22,378 bases of DNA from Folioceros fuciformis (lineage: Eukaryota; Anthocerotophyta; Anthocerotopsida; Anthocerotales): the NCBI GenBank assembly GCA_049999805.1, contig JBNGIO010005873.1, positions 43,387 to 65,764 on the forward strand, in the 5' to 3' direction. Shown one piece after another: positions 16,351 through 22,378 of this stretch. Made by a program: the position numbers and the translations under genes. How positions within the stretch are numbered: the first letter of the stretch is position 1; each line of letters begins with the position of its first letter. The notes under the pieces are model-generated. The model was not told the origin of the DNA. It saw nothing but the letters and a program-made list of their open reading frames with translations, and did no database searches.

Positions 16351-17132
16351 TTGTTAGGAAGCACAGCTATTTCTTCTAGCTCCCCAAGAACATCTGCTGT
16401 TTAGATTATTAGCAAGCACAGTAGTGTCTCGCAGTCGTTTCTAAGGAGGTTTTTGTTACAATCGGAGTTTCTTGCAGTTTGCTCCTGCTACTTCTTTAAG
16501 TCTGGCGACGTGAACTGCTCAGTGGCGTTGTAGCTCAAGCAGGTCAAGTCTCGCCAAGGCTGCAGCCTGCCTCCTCGCTTAGTGCTTTGCAAGCATTGTG
16601 GATCAGTTACGTTGAACTGTCAGCTAATGATGGTTCGCGCGTTTGTGACGGAGATCTCACTGCCTTTCTTTACAAGCCAAGATCTAGGTGGGATAGCAGT
16701 GTACGCACCTACGAATACTCGATGCATGACCTGCAGAGGGTGTTTTTTGTGAGGCAAAATGTTAGGGTTTAATGAATGGAATTGTCGCTTTGCCACCTAC
16801 TTCCTCGTGAAAGCTATCATCCAAGCCTAAGGAGTGTTCAACCAATTGATCACCGACCGAGCGGCAAGGCAATGAAGGCTTTTTTTTTTTTTTTCGTACA
16901 AGGAGCGCAGATGGAAAATGAGCAATGCACGCAATGCCACTTGGTGCGGTGGCTAACCGTGGAGTCGCACCGGATAGCGCTCAGATGATCTGCTGTCCAT
17001 ACAGTACAAAGCGCCTGCCAATCCAATCGGAATTCAGTCTTCCTCTTTCAGATCTTTTGCCCTTTTAAAGCTCCCCTTGCCGGCGGGGAGTGCTGTGTTC
17101 ACCAACTCCGCCTCTCCCCGCCACTTGGAACC
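16351..17132. other. Intergenic: TIM10 3' flank and aldolase promoter region
   Basis: No gene was found. A run of 15 T lies at 16880-16894. The segment just before the aldolase ATG (about 17060-17130) is C-rich and probably its 5' leader; CTTTTAAAG near 17061 is only a weak TATA candidate. A box-A-like TAGCTCAAGCAGG near 16531 lacks a matching box B and is not a tRNA. Confidence 0.4.
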
Positions 17133-19206
17133 ATGACGGCCTACATCGGCAAGTACGCTGGTACTCTTCTGGCTCAAATTCCTGCATTTGTGTCTTTCAA
17201 TTGTGCGCCTGTTGTCCGACTACGGGACTTGTACCGGATTGCGACATTGCTTTTTGCCGAATGTCTTTCCGCAGAATTTTGGTGACGCTACGCTTGTAGA
17301 TGTGACTTTTTCTAACTGTGAGGGATTGCTGGTAGCCTTGTGTGATGGTCTATCAGCCGAAACGTCGTCGTTGTGAGGATCTGCTGCCAGTGCTTGCGGG
17401 GTTCTGACGTAGTGGATTGTGAATGCCATCCGCCCGTTGCGAATGGCGGAACATTTAGGGGCTTGTTGCATCCTTCGGTTACTTCTCAATTCATGCTCCC
17501 AAGAGTGTGCGTCCCTTGCTCCCGTGGTTCAGTTTGCACAGCTCCTTCGTGCAAGTAGAATTCAAGCCAATATGTTGAGTCTTGTCGTCGAGGCTGTTCC
17601 AAGTGGAACCGCTGTCCAGATTTTGCCATAATAAGCATTGGAATTTTGTGCAACATTCATCCACCAATTCCGTTTTCAGCTCTACACAGATGCTTTTCGT
17701 GGAGGAAGGCAATCTGTTGTTCCGGCTTCCACTTCTGAAGGAGTGTCACCTTTCGTATCTGACTGGAGCTGATTTTCACGACGTTCAGGATCCCGTATTG
17801 CTTGCTTCTGCCGATCTACAAGAATAACTCATCAACATGGTTAGAGGAGGCCGTAAGACGCCGGTCCATTTGATTCGCTTCCCTGTAATGACATAGGGCT
17901 GCATTGAAAATGAGCCTGATTCCTGTTTGAAGAACAGCTGTTCAAGATGCGCACTGAAAATTGCATTAGGAGACGCCGCAGCGTTTTCGAGCTCATATTC
18001 TTGAGTCTAGCATAAATTTGTCGAAAATTCTGTAAACTGCTAAGGGGTTTGATCGTGCGCTGCTAGTGTACAGCCATAGCTGGCAGCTGTGACTGGTGTT
18101 CCCAAGTTTAGGCTCAAGTTTCTGAACGTGGGATTCTTCTGTTCGTTCGACAAACAGATGACCTCATCCGAACCGCCCGCTATATTGCCACTCCCGGGAA
18201 AGGGATCTTGGCAGCGGACGAGTCCACAGGGACGATTGGGAAGCGGCTGGCGAGCATCAATGTTGAAAACGTGGAGGCCAATCGGCAAGCACTGCGTGAG
18301 CTGCTCTTCACAGCCCCTGGCTCACTGCAGTACCTGAGTGGAGTCATCCTGTACGAAGAAACTCTCTTTCAGAGAACAGCCGCGGGTGTTCCTTTCGTGA
18401 ACATCCTCAACGATGCAGGAGTCATCCCAGGGATCAAGGTGGACAAGGGTGTCGTGGCCCTAGCCGGCACTGATGGCGAGACCACCACCCAGGGTCACGA
18501 TGGCCTCGGGGAGCGTGCAGCGAAGTACTACGAGGCTGGTGCAAGGTTTGCAAAGTGGAGAGCTGTCCTGAAGATCGGCGCAAAGGAACCAAGCGAGCTC
18601 TCTATTCAGCAGAACGCGCAAGGGCTTGCCCGTTACGCTATCATCTGCCAGGAGAACGGGCTTGTCCCCATCGTGGAGCCTGAGATTCTGGTGGACGGGC
18701 CTCATGACATCCACAAGTGTCAGGAGGTGACAGAGCGGGTTCTGGCAGCCACTTACAAAGCCTTGAACGAGCACCATGTACTTCTAGAGGGAACCCTCTT
18801 GAAGCCGAACATGGTAACCCCTGGTTCAGAGGGTCCAAAGGTTGAGTCGGAGGTTATAGCCAAGGCTACAGTTCAGGCTCTGCAAAGGACAGTGCCTCCT
18901 GCTGTTCCCGGGATTGTTTTTCTGTCCGGTGGTCAGAGTGAGGAGCAGGCCACGGTGAACTTGAATGCTATGAACAAGCTAAATACCGTCAAGCCGTGGA
19001 CGCTGTCTTTCTCCTTCGGCCGTGCCCTCCAGCAGACTACCCTGAAAACCTGGGCTGGAAAGAAGGAGAATGTCGCTGCTGCGCAAGAGGCATTCCTTGC
19101 CAGGTGCAAGGCCAACTCAGAGGCTACTCTGGGCAAGTACGGTGGTGATGCTGGTGCGGTTGCTGGCTCAGCAGAGTCTCTTCACGTTAAAGGTTACGTG
19201 TATTGA
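17133..19206 (+). CDS. FBA: Fructose-bisphosphate aldolase, class I, cytosolic type
   Basis: Exon 1 is 17133-17160 (MTAYIGKYA, split in the next codon) and exon 2 is 18158-19206, giving 358 residues, the standard length of plant cytosolic class I aldolase. The single 997-nt intron is by far the longest in the window. There is no transit peptide. Family blocks seen: [20 protein letters not shown], the Schiff-base lysine K225 in [34 protein letters not shown], and the C-terminal tyrosine (KGYVY) needed for full activity. It cleaves fructose-1,6-bisphosphate to glyceraldehyde-3-phosphate and dihydroxyacetone phosphate in glycolysis and gluconeogenesis. It converges with the mevalonate kinase gene. 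Exon 1 is assigned because MTAYxGKYAD is the usual plant N-terminus and the phase fits. Upstream non-coding exons are possible. Confidence 0.95.
17161..18157 (+). other. First intron of the aldolase gene
   Basis: 997 nt from GTACTC to AACAG. It contains no recognisable gene or RNA on either strand. Long first introns of housekeeping genes can carry expression enhancers, but nothing here demonstrates that. Confidence 0.7.
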
Positions 19207-19881
19207 GTGAACAGAAACACTGTACGCTTGAGCACTGCGTTCTGAAAAGTGTCCCGCACCAGCAACGTCTCAAGCAAGCGCAGACATCCACAAGTGAGTG
19301 GATGGCCCTCGAAGTGAGTGAACGTTGGTCTTTGGTTCATTTCACGTTGTGTTGTCCTCTCCACTACCTTCTAGCATTGTACGCAAGTGTGCTAGCAGAA
19401 TCTGGTCATCCCTTCATAGTCAAATTTGGTCCAAGAATTCAAACAAGGCAGTCCAAACGTGGAAAGTTGCAGGTTGCACCACGCGACAAGGCAGAAACGA
19501 GAAAACATTTCACGAAATATCGTTCAGCACTGCCTACATACATACATGATTGTTTTCCAGGCAGCAAAGAACGCGTGATGATGGTGCAAATCGTGTACGA
19601 TTCTCGGTAAGTGCAGTCCACCTCTTCTTCAAGCCGAATATTCATACCTGACGATACCTAGACAAAGGCAGATGTTTACGGACTACATCCGTAGACCGGA
19701 TACACATTTCTTCAATTTTGAACAGAGTCAAGAAGATGGTCCCAGCGCCGTACTGGCGAGTCTAGCTACCCAATCGTGACAGGGTCAGAGTAGTTGCTCC
19801 AATGAGAAGCATCCCGACGAGACCGGGAAATTCCGGTCAAAGAGAGAAAGATGTGCGGGATTCCGGGTCTGAAGTGAAATT
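19207..19881. other. Convergent intergenic region, aldolase and mevalonate kinase 3' ends
   Basis: 675 bp between the two stop codons. It should hold both 3' UTRs. I see no gene, repeat or clear poly(A) signal. Confidence 0.45.
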
Positions 19882-21749
19882 TCAACTACGCATAGGGGGG
19901 TTCGGTCTTGACCTTACGAGTTCGGGGCCTTTCCATCGAGCCCAATCAGGTTCCTCCATGGACATAACCTGCACACCCACGCCTCCTATTGCAGCTTCAA
20001 AGCAATCAAACCCAGCTTCTTCCAGCTGTGACTTCACTTTGGAAACGAGAGTCGCTGGCGTGTCTGGGACACTTATGGTCAAGGCAAAGACAAACATGGC
20101 GCCCACAGGTAACAAGCAAGAAATTACGGAAGAAAAACTCATGACGAATGACATTCAACCAATACCATGGATTCAGGCGAAAGACAACAAGCCAATGGAG
20201 GATACCACGAGGCACCAATGTCAGGACACAACCACCTCCTCCAGCGCCAGTCAGCTTGGAGTACAGACCAAATGTATATGTGATTTGGCAGATTTTCTCA
20301 ATCGTTGAATGACTAACACCGATGGTATGCAAAAGGCCCTGATTCATCTCCACTAACTCTTCCAACCGAACTTCGGCATCAGTCTTGTAGCCTTGGGAGT
20401 CCGCCAACTGATCGCCGCGTTCGTCCATTTGAATTTTCTGCTCAGATTCCTGGATCTCACCTGATTGCAAGATGGAAACAGCTGTCTCTGCAACAGCATC
20501 AATTGCATTGAATATATGTGTCATTGCCTGAGGGTACGCCTTTGCCCTTTCACCGACAGCAGCTACGAGTGTTTTTGTATTTCGAGCAACTCTCGTATTC
20601 GTGAGGAGCATTCTGAGAGGAATTGCCTGGTGCACGCGGGTAATGTTTGACTGCTTGAACTTGACGATTGAGCCTAAAGCGAGCACTAACACGGATATCA
20701 GTTTGCTTGGAAAGAGCTACTCATATCGACGACGAGCTGGTAAGGATAACATGTCAGACAGCACCGTTATGCACGAAGTTCAGAATTGACACGAACAAGG
20801 TCCGCAAGGAGGCCAAGTTAGACTCACCAAACGTGCTGACAGTATTGTCAATCCCGGAGGGCCTTCCATGTACAATCCTCTCCCCTTGAAACGCCCACGC
20901 ATTCACCAGTTCTGAGGAGTTCTCATCCACGTCCAACCAATTTCCATTCGGAGGGCACTTTAGCTTGCCAGCCAGAGCTAGCAGACCCGCTGCTAGGGAG
21001 ACACAGTATGCAGCTGAAGAACCAAGTCCAGCGCCCACGGGAAGTTCAGATTCGACAGTGACTGTGGTCGGCAGCAAACTGGAGTGTGACGATTGTTAGC
21101 CGAGCAAAACCCCGAAGCATCAGACAAACACGAAGCCGATGAAATACTAGCTCATTCCACTCCAGAAGAGGCATATCTAAAAGAGCTGGACTAAGCGAAG
21201 CTGCATGAAGAGGCGGCGTAGGGCTAGGTTGTTACCCCACAATGGAGGCATACAAGTACAGGAACGCCACAACACCAGCAACCGCTACAGCCGGTAACTC
21301 CGGCTTGAAGTGTGAACCCGCAAAGAGTTCCAGCTGCTTGCACAAATCATCGGAAAAAGGACGAACATTTCCCTCGTCAGCATCGACTAGAACGGGCCAA
21401 TCGAATGCACCTCTGATCCTCGCAAGGGACCACGTCATATGCACATCCAGCTGTGGCAGGTGGAGGTCCAAGAACTCCTCCTCCTTCCCTACCAAAACCA
21501 CCGTCTGCCTCAAACCCCTAGGGCAGATACGTCTCCAACGCAAGGCGAAGCACGAGCGAGGGGTGGTTGCCTACCACGATCCCGTGCGTGAAGGTGAATG
21601 CAGGCCTTGGTGTAGAGGCCAAGCGAGGCCGCAACGGCAGCCCCGCCATGCACCACTGCATGCTCCCCAGCCAGTATCACCTTCCCAGGCGCTCTGCACT
21701 CGACAGTCTTCACGACCTCCCGCGCCACTCCTTCCATGGCATGGTCCAT
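19882..21749 (-). CDS. MVK: Mevalonate kinase (GHMP kinase family), five exons
   Basis: Exons in transcript order: 21749-21575, 21488-21236, 21078-20828, 20673-20206 and 20063-19882; phases agree and give 442 residues. Motifs in order: RAPGKVILAGEHAVVHG at the N-terminus, MTWSLARI, the GHMP phosphate-binding loop ELPVGAGLGSSAA, GERIVHGRPSGIDNTVS with the catalytic aspartate, LRMLLTNTRVARNTK, EMNQGLL, and SKLTGAGGGGCVLTL. The enzyme phosphorylates mevalonate with ATP in the cytosolic/peroxisomal mevalonate pathway to isoprenoids and sterols. It is longer than the Arabidopsis enzyme (378 residues as I recall). The excess is a 23-residue acidic stretch that may be an unspliced 69-nt intron (20460-20392) and about 26 extra C-terminal residues ending PNPPMRS. 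Intron 1 (86 nt, GTAGGC...TGGTAG) is the least certain junction. Confidence 0.92.
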
Positions 21750-22378
21750 TTACGCGAGCTTCCTTCCCTTGCAATTCCACGGACGAGCCACGGCCCCCGC
21801 CCCCTGCCAAGAAGAGGCTAGGTCTGATGCATTGTCCGCACGTGACGGTGACGCAGGCTAAGACACACTGGCGGCGATAGCGTCGGCCTGGCCGCCCGTC
21901 CCAGAAGGCCGCCGACAGCGCCTACGGCAAGATTACAGCAGCATCGACCTGGCTGGGTCAGGCTGCCGCTGCGGGAATCCCACTGCGTGGGCCCCGATCG
22001 CCGCAGTACAGTACATACTGTATACTCTTCCGTTACAATAGGAGTTCAGCCTCACTTGCCACATCTACACACTGGCATGGCATTAAAAAAACAAAAGGCT
22101 TGCGATGTCCACACGCGAGCGAGGGAACTATCTGCCCCACCATGCTCCATGAAGTACCTGCCTCGCCTTCTGTGTCGTCTACTTGCTTCTTTACCGCATC
22201 CTCGTGGGAGCAAGTGCGGCTTTCCTCAGGACTCCCGACTCCCGACTCCCGACTCCCGACTCCCGACTTCCCGGCCCAGTCCCGGCAAGACAGTTTCGCA
22301 GTCCCGGCAGCGGCCATTTTCCACCGAGAACACCAAGCGACAGATTTTTTGACTTATCTGGCCTGTCCTGTCCCTGCG
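21750..22378. promoter_or_regulatory. Upstream region of mevalonate kinase
   Basis: This GC-rich stretch lies 5' of the minus-strand kinase gene and should include its leader and promoter. Open frames across it on both strands have no recognised motif. No clear TATA box was placed. It contains the 7-bp tandem repeat listed separately. Confidence 0.4.
22231..22265. repeat. Tandem repeat (ACTCCCG)x5
   Basis: Five perfect copies of the 7-mer ACTCCCG run from 22231 to 22265, followed by a degenerate sixth (ACTTCCCGG). Such arrays are usually variable in length between individuals. Confidence 0.92.

Noticed and set aside
16522-16600. tRNA-like box A (TAGCTCAAGCAGG)
   Set aside because: No box B at the right distance and no cloverleaf arms.

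Overview
The window looks like nuclear DNA of a land plant. It holds multi-exon genes with very short introns (mostly 79-180 nt, GT...AG), about 50% GC, plant versions of fructose-bisphosphate aldolase, branched-chain aminotransferase, mevalonate kinase and TIM10, and a small cluster of PPR genes. The intact PPR protein ends in a variant DYW domain with an Asn-Lys-Lys-Pro box and a C-terminal Gly-Arg-Pro. This matches my recollection of the DYW:KP class, which is linked to U-to-C organelle RNA editing and known from hornworts, some lycophytes and ferns. Together with the compact gene layout this points to a hornwort-like genome; that assignment is inference.

Layout. Positions 1-9944 are a PPR cluster on the + strand. 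It has a badly deleted relic (about 150-410), a long pseudogene (686-3687) with a nonsense codon and two frameshifts, and an intact 798-codon gene (7548-9944). Between the last two lies mostly gene-poor DNA plus a small, probably genuine four-exon G-patch gene (5992-6793). From 9945 to 11717 there is intergenic DNA with a strong 24-bp inverted repeat. A ten-exon branched-chain aminotransferase gene runs on the minus strand (13879 to 11718). It is divergent from a three-exon gene for a predicted plastid membrane protein (14368-15159, +). Next come a possible small minus-strand gene (15649-15401) and the five-exon TIM10 gene (15648-16350, +), whose predicted start codons sit in one CCATGG palindrome. 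The cytosolic class I aldolase gene (17133-19206, +) converges on the five-exon mevalonate kinase gene (21749 to 19882, minus).

How the genes relate. They do not form one pathway. They are housekeeping genes of glycolysis, isoprenoid and branched-chain amino-acid metabolism and mitochondrial import, next to a rapidly changing PPR editing-factor cluster. The most unusual element is that cluster. Its intact member joins an N-terminal motif resembling the PDF motif of OSB organellar single-stranded-DNA-binding proteins to a PLS-type PPR array and a KP-type deaminase domain. Its pseudogene neighbour differs by whole 306-bp PPR triplet units.

All exon models were built by hand from splice signals, reading phase and recalled family sequence, without alignments or transcripts.
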